From CAZHNW01 sp942491575 (GTDB lineage Bacteria; Spirochaetota; UBA4802; UBA5550): 64,000 bases of DNA. A program made the position numbers and the translations under genes. The stretch covers positions 2,108,001-2,172,000 of the forward strand of contig CALOBT010000025.1 in the NCBI GenBank assembly GCA_942491575.1, read 5' to 3'. This document shows, piece after piece, positions 25,523-34,129 of this stretch (position 1 is the first letter of the stretch; every line of letters starts with the position of its first letter). Below the pieces are notes generated by a model. That model was not told the DNA's origin, ran no database searches, and saw nothing but the letters and a program-made list of their open reading frames with translations.

Positions 25523-26371
25523 ATGAAAATTGAAACAGTTGAAAATAAAAAGCTTGAACTGACCAATGATGGTGAGCTTGAACTTTTTTTCCTTGGAGTC
25601 GGGAGTGCCTTCACTAAAAGACAGCATCAGACTAATCTTTTAATTATTAAAGGCAACCATCATGTCCTGATTGACTGCGGAACGAAGTGTTCACAGTCGA
25701 TGTACAAACTGGGACTTAGCATCACCGATATCGACAATTTTCTTATAACCCACTCCCACTCGGACCATATTGGCGGGCTTGAAGAGGTTGCCCTTATGGG
25801 AAGATATTTTACTAAAAAAAAGCCGAATATTTTTATAGATGAAACATATCAGCATATTCTATGGGACATGTCATTACGAGGAGGGTGTGCATACAACGAA
25901 GAAGAAGCCAGAGACATGCTTGCCTTCAGTGATTTCTTTAACGTAATAAGACCTTCATGGCTTCAAAATTATTCAAGAGAAACTCTCCATGTCACCGCAG
26001 GACATATTGACATAAAAATGATTAGAACGAAACACATACCTGATTCTTCCTCTGATTGGAAAAGTTCTTTTTGGAGCTGTGGTGTAATTATCGATGACAG
26101 GATTCTTTTTACCAGTGATACGAGATATGACTTTGAACTGATCGATGATTACAATAAGCAATTTAACTTTGAGGCAATTTTTCATGACTGTCAGTTTTTT
26201 ACAGGCGGTGTTCACGCATCCATAGATGAGTTAAATCAATTGCCTCCTGAAATAAAAAGTAGAATGTTTCTTACACATTACGGGGATAACTGGGAGGAAT
26301 ATGAGGATACCGTTGACGAATACGGCTTTGCCGGATTTGCAAGAGAGCATGTACATTATATTTTCGATTAA
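25523..26371 (+). CDS. MBL-fold metallo-hydrolase (RNase Z-like)
   Basis: A 282-residue metallo-beta-lactamase-fold protein. The metal site THSHSDHIGG has His77, His79, Asp81 and His82; further ligands are a histidine near 172 (TKHIPDS), Asp in FTSDTR and a late histidine in LTHYGDNWEEYE. The N-terminus (FFLGVGSAFTKRQHQTNLLI) resembles the RNase Z/phnP-type subgroup, but no exosite arm for tRNA is obvious. Function is therefore an unspecified hydrolase of phosphodiester, lactone or thioester type. It has an AGAGGAAGG ribosome site and stands alone, convergent with the moaD-like gene. Confidence 0.8.
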   Translation: MKIETVENKKLELTNDGELELFFLGVGSAFTKRQHQTNLLIIKGNHHVLIDCGTKCSQSMYKLGLSITDIDNFLITHSHSDHIGGLEEVALMGRYFTKKKPNIFIDETYQHILWDMSLRGGCAYNEEEARDMLAFSDFFNVIRPSWLQNYSRETLHVTAGHIDIKMIRTKHIPDSSSDWKSSFWSCGVIIDDRILFTSDTRYDFELIDDYNKQFNFEAIFHDCQFFTGGVHASIDELNQLPPEIKSRMFLTHYGDNWEEYEDTVDEYGFAGFAREHVHYIFD

Positions 26372-26504
26372 CCAGTATCAAAACAGCGACCGCTCAGCAC
26401 CATACAGCTGACAAATCCAGAACCGCTTAAAGGGAGGACCGCGCAGGATTCTCTCTTTTTTCATATCACCTGTCTTAAAAAAAGACTCAGAGTTTTAAAT
26501 TTTA

Positions 26505-26729
26505 TCACCCTCCTCCAACAGCAGGAAAAAGAGCAACAATATCACCATCCTTAATAATATAATCCAGCTCAGAATGAACATTATTTACCATAATTATTGT
26601 GATTTCTTCTTGAGAAATTTCAAGATCCGACACTATCCTTTCCAGGGTTGTACCCCCCGGATATGAGAATTTTTTTCGTTCAAACCTGTTTTTCCTCAGT
26701 GTTGCAAATAATTTTACAGTAATTTCCAT
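26505..26729 (-). CDS. MoaD/ThiS-family sulfur-carrier protein
   Basis: A 74-residue beta-grasp protein ending in Val-Gly-Gly-Gly, so the C-terminal Gly-Gly needed for thiocarboxylation is present. The opening ITVKLFATLRKNR is MoaD-like, and DGDIVALFPAVGGG is the usual end. It lies downstream of the aldehyde ferredoxin oxidoreductase gene on the same strand with one unknown gene between, so it most likely supplies sulfur for the tungstopterin cofactor of that enzyme. It may instead serve general molybdopterin synthesis; no other moa genes are in the window. Confidence 0.87.
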   Translation of the reverse strand: MEITVKLFATLRKNRFERKKFSYPGGTTLERIVSDLEISQEEITIIMVNNVHSELDYIIKDGDIVALFPAVGGG

Positions 26730-26751
26730 CTCGTTTCAACCTGTCGGTTTT

Positions 26752-27345
26752 TTATAAATTGACTTTGATGAATATATATTTTTCTTCATGGTGAAGTATC
26801 TTTTCCCGTAATAAATCAGCGCTCAAATGCTCTCCATTTAGTTTTATATCTTTGCAGTTATCCATATGAGCATTATATTTATCCAGAAAAAATTTCCTGA
26901 AATTCTCGGATAAAACAAATATCCCCCTCGATAAAAATTCAGCCCCCAGGTCAACCAGTATTAAATTAAAAAGTTTTATCTTAACCATCCCTCTCTTAAT
27001 TTCATAAATCCCGGAAGAATCCTCTTCATAGGTTATTGCGCTTCTCATGCTGGCCATGTGTGAACCCGTTCTCATTAATGCCCCCACAAGGCCAGGCATG
27101 GCCCCGGAAATTGAGAGGGTTGATCCATCCTTGATTATTGCGCCGTCAATATCATCAACTGCTTTAAAATCAAGGAAAACGGTTTTTATTCTACCCCTCA
27201 AATATTCATCATTCCTGCGGCATTCATTCCTCAGCAGATCCCTTACGGAAATTCCCACATCAGTTTTCAGGAAAAAACCCTGCTGCAGCAGAATATTAAA
27301 ATCAGGCAGGAGGTCATCATGAACTGTAAGTTCCAGGTTATTCAT
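26752..27345 (-). CDS. Conserved-looking protein between AOR and MoaD genes, unknown function
   Basis: A 197-residue soluble protein that I do not recognise. It has no signal peptide, no membrane helix and no cysteine pattern; the core contains VDDIDGAIIKDGSTLSIS and SGAMPGLVGALMRTGSH segments that suggest a compact alpha/beta fold. Its place, 64 bases after the aldehyde oxidoreductase gene and 22 bases before the moaD-like gene on the same strand, points to a role in cofactor insertion or as an accessory of the oxidoreductase. Proteins of unknown function recur beside AOR genes in anaerobes, which fits. The ATG start is the only sensible one. Confidence 0.72.
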   Translation of the reverse strand: MNNLELTVHDDLLPDFNILLQQGFFLKTDVGISVRDLLRNECRRNDEYLRGRIKTVFLDFKAVDDIDGAIIKDGSTLSISGAMPGLVGALMRTGSHMASMRSAITYEEDSSGIYEIKRGMVKIKLFNLILVDLGAEFLSRGIFVLSENFRKFFLDKYNAHMDNCKDIKLNGEHLSADLLREKILHHEEKYIFIKVNL

Positions 27346-27373
27346 TTTAATATACCCCGGTTATAGAAAAACA

Positions 27374-27395
27374 CTGGCCATTAAAAAATGGCCAG
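27374..27395 (-). terminator. Hairpin with T-run after the AOR gene
   Basis: CTGGCCATT (27374-27382) pairs with AATGGCCAG (27387-27395) around a four-base loop; on the minus strand it is followed by TGTTTTT. It lies just past the AOR stop and before the next gene of the cluster, so it could act as a partial terminator that lowers expression of the two downstream genes relative to the oxidoreductase. Confidence 0.55.
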
Positions 27396-27409
27396 CGCTG
27401 AAGACTCTA

Positions 27410-29146
27410 TTAAAAGTTAAAAACCTCATCAAGATCTTCGTCTTTCACCTGAAAAGTAACATTATGAGGTGCAACCGGTTCCCTGGAAAAATAAAGAGGT
27501 AGCCTGTCATCTTTTGAGGTAAATCCTGCAGCTGCGTTAAATTCCCGTTCTGTTTTCAGGATTTTTTTCCCCAGCTCAACAACATCATTTGCATCCATGC
27601 TGGCCCCAAGAAATGCGTTCATCAAATCAACCATTGCATTGAAAGTCTCTTCCTGATCAAGGATAGCAAAGGCGATAAACAAACAGAATCCTGCTGAATC
27701 GATGGCAGCTGTGGCAATCTGAAGGTTCCTTGATAGCTCAATCTGCCCCTCAGGCTTCAGGGGGTCAACGAATCCCCCGACCTTCAGAACATTTGTAGCA
27801 ATTGCGTATCCTGCGGTATGGTCCGCCCCCATGGTAGTCGTTGCATAGGTTACCCCAATACCCTGGATAGCCCTTGGATCATATGCCGGCATGGCCTGGC
27901 CCTTGACAACGGGAGCCCGCTCTATACCGAAGGCCTTTGCGGTTAGTGCGGTTCCACTGCCCAGAATACGACCAAGATCCGTCCCTTTTCCAATCTGTTT
28001 GACCAGGTCTATTGCTCCCTTTGCATCACCGAAGTCAATGACTCCCGCTTCCATGGCTACTGCAATGGCTGCACCTGTCTCAATGGTATCAATACCATAG
28101 TTATCATCAAGATAGTCCATCATGGCGATTGCATCCAGGTCATCGATTCCGCAATTAGCCCCGTGGGCCCAGACCGTTTCATATTCAGGCTGCTTTGTCA
28201 GATATTTGCCATTTTTATCATTAAATATTCCTGAGCACTGAATGACACAGCCCCTGTGGCAGCCATGCGTTGGGTTTCCCCCACGCTTGATCTCAAGTTC
28301 AGCCTGGGTTTCGCCGCTTATTTTTGAAACTCCTTCAAAGGTTCCCATGGAAAAATTATTGGTTGGATAACCGCCAACTTCATTTATTGCGTTTGCCAGT
28401 ACATTTGTTCCGTATGCGGGAAGTCCCTCTCCGGTAACGGGGTGTTTTTTCAAGCCCGCGACAAATGTTTTGTTGGCCTCTTTAAACTTTGCGGGATCCT
28501 CCGGCTTTCGGGTTTCGGTTCCTGTTTCATCGAGAATTATAAGCTTAACCCCCTTTGAACCGAGAACTGCACCAACTCCACCGCGTCCACAATGTCGTGT
28601 GGGCCTCATCTCCATGTCGGTACAGGCTATTGATGCGGAGGCCATTTTCATCTCTCCTGCGGGGCCAATTGACATGCAGGCTACCTTTTCCCCGTAATCC
28701 TTCTTCACCTTTTCGATGAGATCATAATTCGGCATCCTCTTCAGGCTGTTGTCTTTCTCTATTTTTACATCATCCTTGTTAATGAATATTTTATAGAGGT
28801 CATTTCCCTCAGGTTTGCCCTCTATTATTATTGCCGCATACCCCAGTTTTCCCAGCACCTGTGCCGGCTGTCCCCCTGCATTCGACTCCTTAATCCCTCC
28901 CGTGAGGGGGCTCTTGCATCCGACAGATATCCTCCCCGATATTGCCGCGGCAGAACCGCTGAGAAGCCCGGGAGCGATTACAAGTTTATTCTCTATTCCA
29001 AGGGGATGGCACTGGGGGGGCACCTCCCTGGCAATTACCGTTGAAGTCATAGCCCTGCCCCCAAGGCCGGCATAATCACCAACATCCTCTTTCTTTACCG
29101 CGGGACCACCGCTGGCGCTCATATCAATTCTGATAATCGTGTTCAT
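27410..29146 (-). CDS. aor: Aldehyde ferredoxin oxidoreductase (tungstopterin)
   Basis: A 578-residue AOR-family enzyme that interconverts aldehydes and carboxylic acids with ferredoxin, using a bis-tungstopterin and one [4Fe-4S] cluster. Typical segments are the N-terminal SGRISVGCKSPLTGG barrel strand, RHCGRGGVGAVLGSKGVK, the cluster cysteines CHRGCVIQC, the HGANCGIDDLD region, and the last cluster ligand in DSAGFCLF. The ATG follows GGGAGG. It heads a cluster with an unknown gene and a moaD-like gene and has a promoter match at 29268-29296. The aldehyde used is unknown; products of amino-acid fermentation are plausible. GOR or WOR subtypes cannot be excluded. Confidence 0.92.
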   Translation of the reverse strand: MNTIIRIDMSASGGPAVKKEDVGDYAGLGGRAMTSTVIAREVPPQCHPLGIENKLVIAPGLLSGSAAAISGRISVGCKSPLTGGIKESNAGGQPAQVLGKLGYAAIIIEGKPEGNDLYKIFINKDDVKIEKDNSLKRMPNYDLIEKVKKDYGEKVACMSIGPAGEMKMASASIACTDMEMRPTRHCGRGGVGAVLGSKGVKLIILDETGTETRKPEDPAKFKEANKTFVAGLKKHPVTGEGLPAYGTNVLANAINEVGGYPTNNFSMGTFEGVSKISGETQAELEIKRGGNPTHGCHRGCVIQCSGIFNDKNGKYLTKQPEYETVWAHGANCGIDDLDAIAMMDYLDDNYGIDTIETGAAIAVAMEAGVIDFGDAKGAIDLVKQIGKGTDLGRILGSGTALTAKAFGIERAPVVKGQAMPAYDPRAIQGIGVTYATTTMGADHTAGYAIATNVLKVGGFVDPLKPEGQIELSRNLQIATAAIDSAGFCLFIAFAILDQEETFNAMVDLMNAFLGASMDANDVVELGKKILKTEREFNAAAGFTSKDDRLPLYFSREPVAPHNVTFQVKDEDLDEVFNF

Positions 29147-29267
29147 TGAACCTCCCTTCTGGTAACTTTTTTGTAGGATTCTCTATATTAACAGGCAATA
29201 AGAGTCTAAAGATTATCAAATTTCGGCTTATTATGCAAAACATCAATTGATGAAGGGGCAACGATTA

Positions 29268-29296
29268 ATTATTATACAGAATTTTTGATATGTCAA
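29268..29296 (-). promoter_or_regulatory. Sigma-70-type promoter for the AOR cluster
   Basis: On the minus strand a perfect TTGACA is followed after 17 bases by AATAAT (five of six). A perfect TATAAT overlaps it but at only 14 bases. Transcription would begin about 115 bases before the gene. Confidence 0.55.
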
Positions 29297-29592
29297 TAAA
29301 TATATTAAAGTAAGGATAAATCCAAAATAATAAAATACCCATCAGCATACACCACCATAATGAGATCAATGTGAAGGCAGCACTTTTTCTAATAGTGAAA
29401 ATAATCTTGACACATTAATACCAAACTTTTCTCTGGTTCTATTAGAATCAACTTATCTTCTATATTTAGGATCATCAGCAGCTGTCTCCCTGTATTCATC
29501 CGCGAATATACTGGCTTGCCGTGAACCTTCTTTGTTTGCAGTTAATTCAATCTAAATATTAAAATTTTCGATCAGGAAAAGGTATCAAAATT
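29297..29592. other. Rest of the divergent region between AOR and ABC-F genes
   Basis: AT-rich, no open frame or hairpin that I can support. A TTGACA at 29409-29414 on the plus strand has no convincing -10 partner. The promoter of the ABC-F gene is somewhere here. Confidence 0.3.
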
Positions 29593-31227
29593 ATGCTTCA
29601 TGCCAATAATATTACTCTTTCTTTCAGTGAAACACCCCTCTTTAAAAATGTAAATATCAAGTTTCGCCCCGGCAACTGTTATGGCCTCATTGGTGCAAAC
29701 GGCGCTGGCAAATCAACATTTTTGAAAATACTTTCAAAGGACATAGAAGCAAATGAGGGCGAAATCCTCACTGATCCGAATGAGCGTATTGCTATTCTAA
29801 GACAGGATCACTTTGCCTTCGATGAATATACAGCAATAGATACGGTTATCATGGGCCACAAGCACCTCTTTGATGTACTAAAAGAACGGGATGAAATATA
29901 CTCGAGGGAAGAAATGACCGACGAAGAGGGCATCCGAGTCTCCGAACTCGAGGAGGAGGTCGGAGAGCTGAATGGCTACGAGGCTGAGACTGATGCTGCA
30001 AAACTTCTGGCTGGCCTTGGCATTGCAAAGGATCTTCATGAAAAACAGATGAAGGAGCTTGACGGCGGGGAAAAGGTTAAGGTACTACTGGCTCAGGCCC
30101 TTTTCGGTGCCCCGGATATTCTTCTTCTTGATGAGCCAACCAACCACCTGGATATTGAATCTGTAAAGTGGCTTGAAGACTTCCTCTATTATTTCAAAAA
30201 TACCGTCATTGTAGTAAGCCACAACCGTCACTTCCTTAATAATGTTTGTACACATATCGCCGACATCGACTTTGGCAAAATTGAACTCTACGTGGGTAAC
30301 TACAGCTTCTGGCTTCAGGCAAGTGAGCTGGCGACAAAACAGAAACGTGATGAAAACAAAAAGGTTGAAGACAAACGTAAAGAACTTCAGTCATTTATCG
30401 AAAGATTCAGCTCTAATGCTTCAAAGGCGCGCCAGGCAACCTCGAGGAAAAAACTCCTTGAAAAGCTTTCAATTGATGACATCAAACCTTCATCCAGAAA
30501 ATATCCCTTCATAGAATTCAAACCCGAACGGGAGTGCGGCAAACAGATACTGGAAATCGAGAACCTGTGTAAAACCGTTGACGGTACAGAAATTTTAAAA
30601 GACTTTTCACTTCGCGTGAACAGAAAAGAGAAGATTGTTTTTCTGGCCCACAACCACCTGGTGCAGACAACACTTTTTCAAATTCTAAGAGGAGAGATTG
30701 AACCGGACAGCGGTTCTTTCAAATGGGGAGAGACAATAACCACCTCATATCTCCCTAAGGATAACAACTATTTTTTTCAGGACGACGTTACTATTCTACA
30801 CTGGATTAAACAGTTTACTCAAAATCCCGACGAGGCCTATGCCCGCGGTTTTCTTGGGCGTATGCTCTTCACAGGAGAAGAATCTCTAAAAAGTGTCAAG
30901 GTACTTTCCGGTGGCGAGAAGGTTCGATGTATGATTTCCCGAATGATGCTCACCGGCGCCAACGCCCTGATTCTGGACGAACCAACCAATCACCTGGACC
31001 TTGAGGCTATAACCAGCCTGAATAATGGCCTCATTAAATATCCGGAAGTAATATTCTTTTCCTCTCATGATCACGAGTTTATAAACACTGTGGCAAATCG
31101 TATCGTAGAAATATGTCCCGATGGCATTATTGACAGGTACATGAATTTTGACGAATACTTACAGAACAAGCAGGTACGTGAACTCCGCGATAAATACTAC
31201 GGTGGGCACAGTCGCATGGTACTGTAA
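29593..31227 (+). CDS. ABC-F family ATPase (YbiT-like)
   Basis: A 544-residue soluble tandem ATPase of the ABC-F family, which acts on ribosomes (translation factor, ribosome rescue or antibiotic protection) rather than in transport. First domain: Walker A GANGAGKST, signature LDGGEKVKV, Walker B ILLLDEPTNHLD. Second domain: a degenerate Walker A region (FLAHNHLVQTT instead of a GxxGxGKST loop), signature LSGGEKVRC and ALILDEPTNHLD. A basic linker (about residues 245-305) joins them. The altered second Walker A suggests that only one site binds nucleotide normally, as noted in some YbiT-like members. The gene stands alone and is followed by a hairpin. Confidence 0.9.
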   Translation: MLHANNITLSFSETPLFKNVNIKFRPGNCYGLIGANGAGKSTFLKILSKDIEANEGEILTDPNERIAILRQDHFAFDEYTAIDTVIMGHKHLFDVLKERDEIYSREEMTDEEGIRVSELEEEVGELNGYEAETDAAKLLAGLGIAKDLHEKQMKELDGGEKVKVLLAQALFGAPDILLLDEPTNHLDIESVKWLEDFLYYFKNTVIVVSHNRHFLNNVCTHIADIDFGKIELYVGNYSFWLQASELATKQKRDENKKVEDKRKELQSFIERFSSNASKARQATSRKKLLEKLSIDDIKPSSRKYPFIEFKPERECGKQILEIENLCKTVDGTEILKDFSLRVNRKEKIVFLAHNHLVQTTLFQILRGEIEPDSGSFKWGETITTSYLPKDNNYFFQDDVTILHWIKQFTQNPDEAYARGFLGRMLFTGEESLKSVKVLSGGEKVRCMISRMMLTGANALILDEPTNHLDLEAITSLNNGLIKYPEVIFFSSHDHEFINTVANRIVEICPDGIIDRYMNFDEYLQNKQVRELRDKYYGGHSRMVL

Positions 31228-31232
31228 AGACG

Positions 31233-31265
31233 AATTGCAAAGGGGCTGTACGCCTCTTTGCAATT
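31233..31265 (+). terminator. Hairpin after the ABC-F gene
   Basis: Arms 31233-31245 and 31253-31265 (AATTGCAAAG core) pair over 13 positions with one G-U around a seven-base loop, starting six bases after the stop codon. No T-run follows, so termination efficiency is uncertain. Confidence 0.55.
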
Positions 31266-31427
31266 TAAACCCTACCGTCAGACTCCACTAAAACAGAAGA
31301 CTCAAAAAACCCTTAAATCATTTCAATAGATACATCCTGGCAGTAAATGACAATTTAATTCCGGCCTTGACATACCGGTATTTTCATGTGCATTATTAAC
31401 TATCCAGGTGAGTAAAGGGAGGCTGCC

Positions 31428-32984
31428 ATGACTTTGCCGGTGAAAAATATTTTCGAAAGAATGAGAGGACTTCACACTGCGGTAACTGAGGTCAGAAGAA
31501 AAGTACTTATTGAAGTGGCACAAATGGTAGCAGAGGAACGTCTCCCCAGATATGCTGAAAAAATTCCCTACCTTATCATTCACAAACATACTCCCACCTA
31601 CAGGGATTGTGTCTTCAAGGAAAGGGCCATCGTAAAAGAAAGGATCAGGCTCGCCTTTGGCATGGATCTGCAGGAATTCAGCGCCCATGGTCCCATAATA
31701 GATGACATCACACCGACACTGGTAGATGAAAAATACATTCAGGAACCAATAGTAAATATAATAAAAATAGGCTGTGAAAGATGCCCTGAAGAGTCATACT
31801 TTGTTACAAGTAGCTGTCTTGGCTGTATGGCTCATCCGTGCATTCATGTCTGCCCCGTGGATGCCGTTTCCATGGTGGACAATAAAGCCTTTATTGCCCG
31901 GGATATCTGCATAAAATGCGGCAAATGCCAGCAGGCATGCCCCTACTCAGCGATAATATACAGGGAAAGGCCCTGTGCTGCTGCATGCGGTGTCGATGCT
32001 ATTTTTTCCGACAAAGAGGGATTCGCAGAAATTGATTACAGTCGCTGTGTGTCATGCGGGCTTTGTATTGTTTCATGTCCATTCGGGGCAATTGGTGAAA
32101 AATCGGAACTTGTTCAGGTACTACACGCATTGAAAAAATCAAAAAAAGTTTATGCTGAAATTGCCCCTTCATTTATCGGTCAGTTCGGAAAAGACGTAAA
32201 ACCTGGACAAATTGTAGCGGGCCTGAAGGAACTCGGTTTTGCAGGAATTGTTGAAGTAGCTTATGGAGCCGATATTACCGTTGAGAATGAAACAAGAGAA
32301 CTTCTTGAAATCAGGAAATGCCTTGAGGAAAACAACTGCCGGGAAGACCGGACCTTTGTCGGGACAAGCTGTTGTCCCTCATGGGTTCTTGCAGCTCAAC
32401 GAAATTTCCCGGAATTGTCAGTAAATATTTCAGAGTCATATACCCCGATGGTAGACTCCGCATTAAAAATCAAGGAGGTGGAGCCAGAGGCAATAGTTGT
32501 CTTCATAGGCCCCTGCATCGCCAAAAAAATAGAATGTTTCAAGCCGGAGGTACATGAATACGTAGACTTCGTAATGACCTTTGAAGAACTGGCTGCTTTG
32601 TTTGAAGCCAAAAAAATAAAACTGAACAGACTGGAACCTGCAGAGGATATAAATGATGCATCATCTGCAGGGAGGGGTTTTCCCATTGCCGGAGGAGTCA
32701 CAAATGCTATCCTGGAAAATACGAAATTCTATCTTCAACAGGAATGGAACTGTCCAAACACAGGCGCTGACACACTAAAGGACTGCCTGAAAATGCTGAG
32801 AGATATCAGCAACAGCAAAATATCCCCTGCCCCTCTTCTAGTCGAAGGAATGGCATGCCCGCATGGATGCGTGGGTGGACCGGGGACACTATCTCCCCTT
32901 AGGAGGGCACAAAACGATGCGGGTAAATTTGCCAGGGAGGCAAAATGGAAATTGCCGCAGGAACACCTGAAGGACCAGACATGA
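31428..32984 (+). CDS. [FeFe] hydrogenase-like protein with ferredoxin domain (group B type)
   Basis: A 518-residue iron-sulfur protein with an H-cluster domain. Ferredoxin-type cysteine motifs occupy about 117-216 (CLGCMAHPC, CIKCGKCQQACP, CVSCGLCIVSCP). The three H-cluster signatures are TSCCPSW at 313-319, GPCIAKK at 361-367 and EGMACPHGCVGGPG at 473-486. The second lacks the methionine usual before the proline in group A enzymes, and the third lacks the GGG run, which fits the group B clade of anaerobes. It probably evolves or takes up H2 with ferredoxin; a sensory or low-activity role is possible. The maturases HydEFG are not in the window. Start ATG has GGGAGG upstream. Confidence 0.87.
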   Translation: MTLPVKNIFERMRGLHTAVTEVRRKVLIEVAQMVAEERLPRYAEKIPYLIIHKHTPTYRDCVFKERAIVKERIRLAFGMDLQEFSAHGPIIDDITPTLVDEKYIQEPIVNIIKIGCERCPEESYFVTSSCLGCMAHPCIHVCPVDAVSMVDNKAFIARDICIKCGKCQQACPYSAIIYRERPCAAACGVDAIFSDKEGFAEIDYSRCVSCGLCIVSCPFGAIGEKSELVQVLHALKKSKKVYAEIAPSFIGQFGKDVKPGQIVAGLKELGFAGIVEVAYGADITVENETRELLEIRKCLEENNCREDRTFVGTSCCPSWVLAAQRNFPELSVNISESYTPMVDSALKIKEVEPEAIVVFIGPCIAKKIECFKPEVHEYVDFVMTFEELAALFEAKKIKLNRLEPAEDINDASSAGRGFPIAGGVTNAILENTKFYLQQEWNCPNTGADTLKDCLKMLRDISNSKISPAPLLVEGMACPHGCVGGPGTLSPLRRAQNDAGKFAREAKWKLPQEHLKDQT

Positions 32985-33056
32985 CCGTGTAATAATTATT
33001 TGAATGGTGAAGGCACCGGCATTTTAAAATGTATCCTTAAAAAATGCACTAAGGTC

Positions 33057-33078
33057 ATACATGCTCAAAATCATGTAT
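33057..33078 (+). terminator. Weak AT-rich hairpin with T-run after the hydrogenase gene
   Basis: ATACATG (33057-33063) pairs with CATGTAT (33072-33078), followed by TTTTTATTT. The seven-base stem is weak, but its place about 70 bases after the stop codon makes it a possible terminator. The rest of 32985-33286 holds nothing else I recognise. Confidence 0.35.
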
Positions 33079-33286
33079 TTTTATTTAGAATTGATACATA
33101 TAGGTATGTTCGTTAATGTAACATAGGGACACTAATCATACCGACCTGGAATTTTAAGTTTTTATCAAATCCATGCAATATAATCGATTTTATTGGGATA
33201 AACCTGCAGAAGAAGCCGGGGCGTCAAAATTTATCGCTAAATACACTCAGTCACTACGATGTAATGCCCGAAAATGACACATTTGT

Positions 33287-33454
33287 TTATTCTTCAGTTG
33301 TTTCATCAATTTCAGTAGTTTCCACAGGATTTTGATCAGTTCCTTCATTATCCTGTGCGCTTTTATTGAATTTTTTCTGACGTTTTTCTTCCTGTTTCTT
33401 TTTCTTTGCTATGTCTCTCTGCCGCTTTTCATACTGATAGTTATTTCTGGCCAA
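33287..33454 (-). CDS. Small basic protein (55 aa), conserved type, unknown function
   Basis: A short gene with a TTG start, supported by AAGGAAG at good spacing. The product begins MARNNYQYEKRQRDIAKKKK and continues lysine/arginine/glutamate-rich before an acidic Thr/Glu tail. Proteins opening with this RNNYxYEKRQ pattern followed by a KKKK run are a recurring small family in Desulfobacterota and other anaerobes, as far as I recall, which makes a real gene likely. It is probably a helical nucleic-acid- or ribosome-associated protein; that is inference from charge only. It stands alone between the hydrogenase gene and the hybrid kinase. Confidence 0.7.
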   Translation of the reverse strand: MARNNYQYEKRQRDIAKKKKQEEKRQKKFNKSAQDNEGTDQNPVETTEIDETTEE

Positions 33455-33729
33455 TTTTTACTTCCTTAATAATTTAATTTGTAAATCTCTCACGGGGAAA
33501 ATGATTACTCAGAAGAATAGATATTACCCGAAAATACATTAAAAAGTCAAGGTCCTTTTATAATTCTCCATTTAACTGCTGCTAAATTATCCACATGTCA
33601 AGATAGCCTGAGTAAATATCACAGATTATTCCATTTGGCTCAGAATATACCAGGATATTCCCCATGGATATTGCAACACCTCTCAACAACCCGTCAGGTT
33701 ATATTTTTGGATTTTTATTTCAAAAAATA

Positions 33730-33757
33730 TTTACAATTATCACTTTTATGATAAAAT
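33730..33757 (+). promoter_or_regulatory. Candidate promoter for the hybrid-kinase operon
   Basis: TTTACA and TAAAAT, each five of six to consensus, separated by 16 bases, about 105 bases before the first ATG of the operon at 33864. The stretch 33455-33729 shows nothing else. Confidence 0.45.
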
Positions 33758-33863
33758 ACAAACCATAAAATAACACCTGACATCTGGAATAATTCAAGAC
33801 AACCCTGATATAACCTGCACTATTTAATCAAAGCCATACGCGTTTAAAAATGGGGATTATTAA

Positions 33864-34129
33864 ATGGAACTCAACTACAAAAACAGCAGGAATTTCATTT
33901 CCCACAAAATCGGAAAGAACTCTATTATTGCTGATAAAATACTCTATAAACTAATAATCAGCGACAAAGTTAAAAAATCCCAAAAAAATTCGCGAAATCT
34001 ATCCCGGATACGGTATGGATGAACAGGCTCATGATCGATATGGAAATTCAAATAATGGAGACAGAGAAGAAAGTTAATAACCTGCTCAAAAAACCTGAAG
34101 ATGATCCAAAATACGGAAGCGTCCTATGA
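33864..34129 (+). pseudogene. Small gene upstream of the hybrid kinase, frameshifted at an A7 run
   Basis: An ATG with GGGGA seven bases upstream opens a frame (MELNYKNSRNFISHK) that stops at 34022. At the run of seven A at 33982-33988 the other frame continues with protein-like sequence (FAKSIPDTVWMNRLMIDMEI) to a TGA that overlaps the kinase ATG as ATGA. One extra A would join the two halves into an 88-residue protein translationally coupled to the kinase. It could be a true broken gene, a sequencing error in the homopolymer, or a slippage-expressed gene. I do not recognise the family. Confidence 0.55.
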
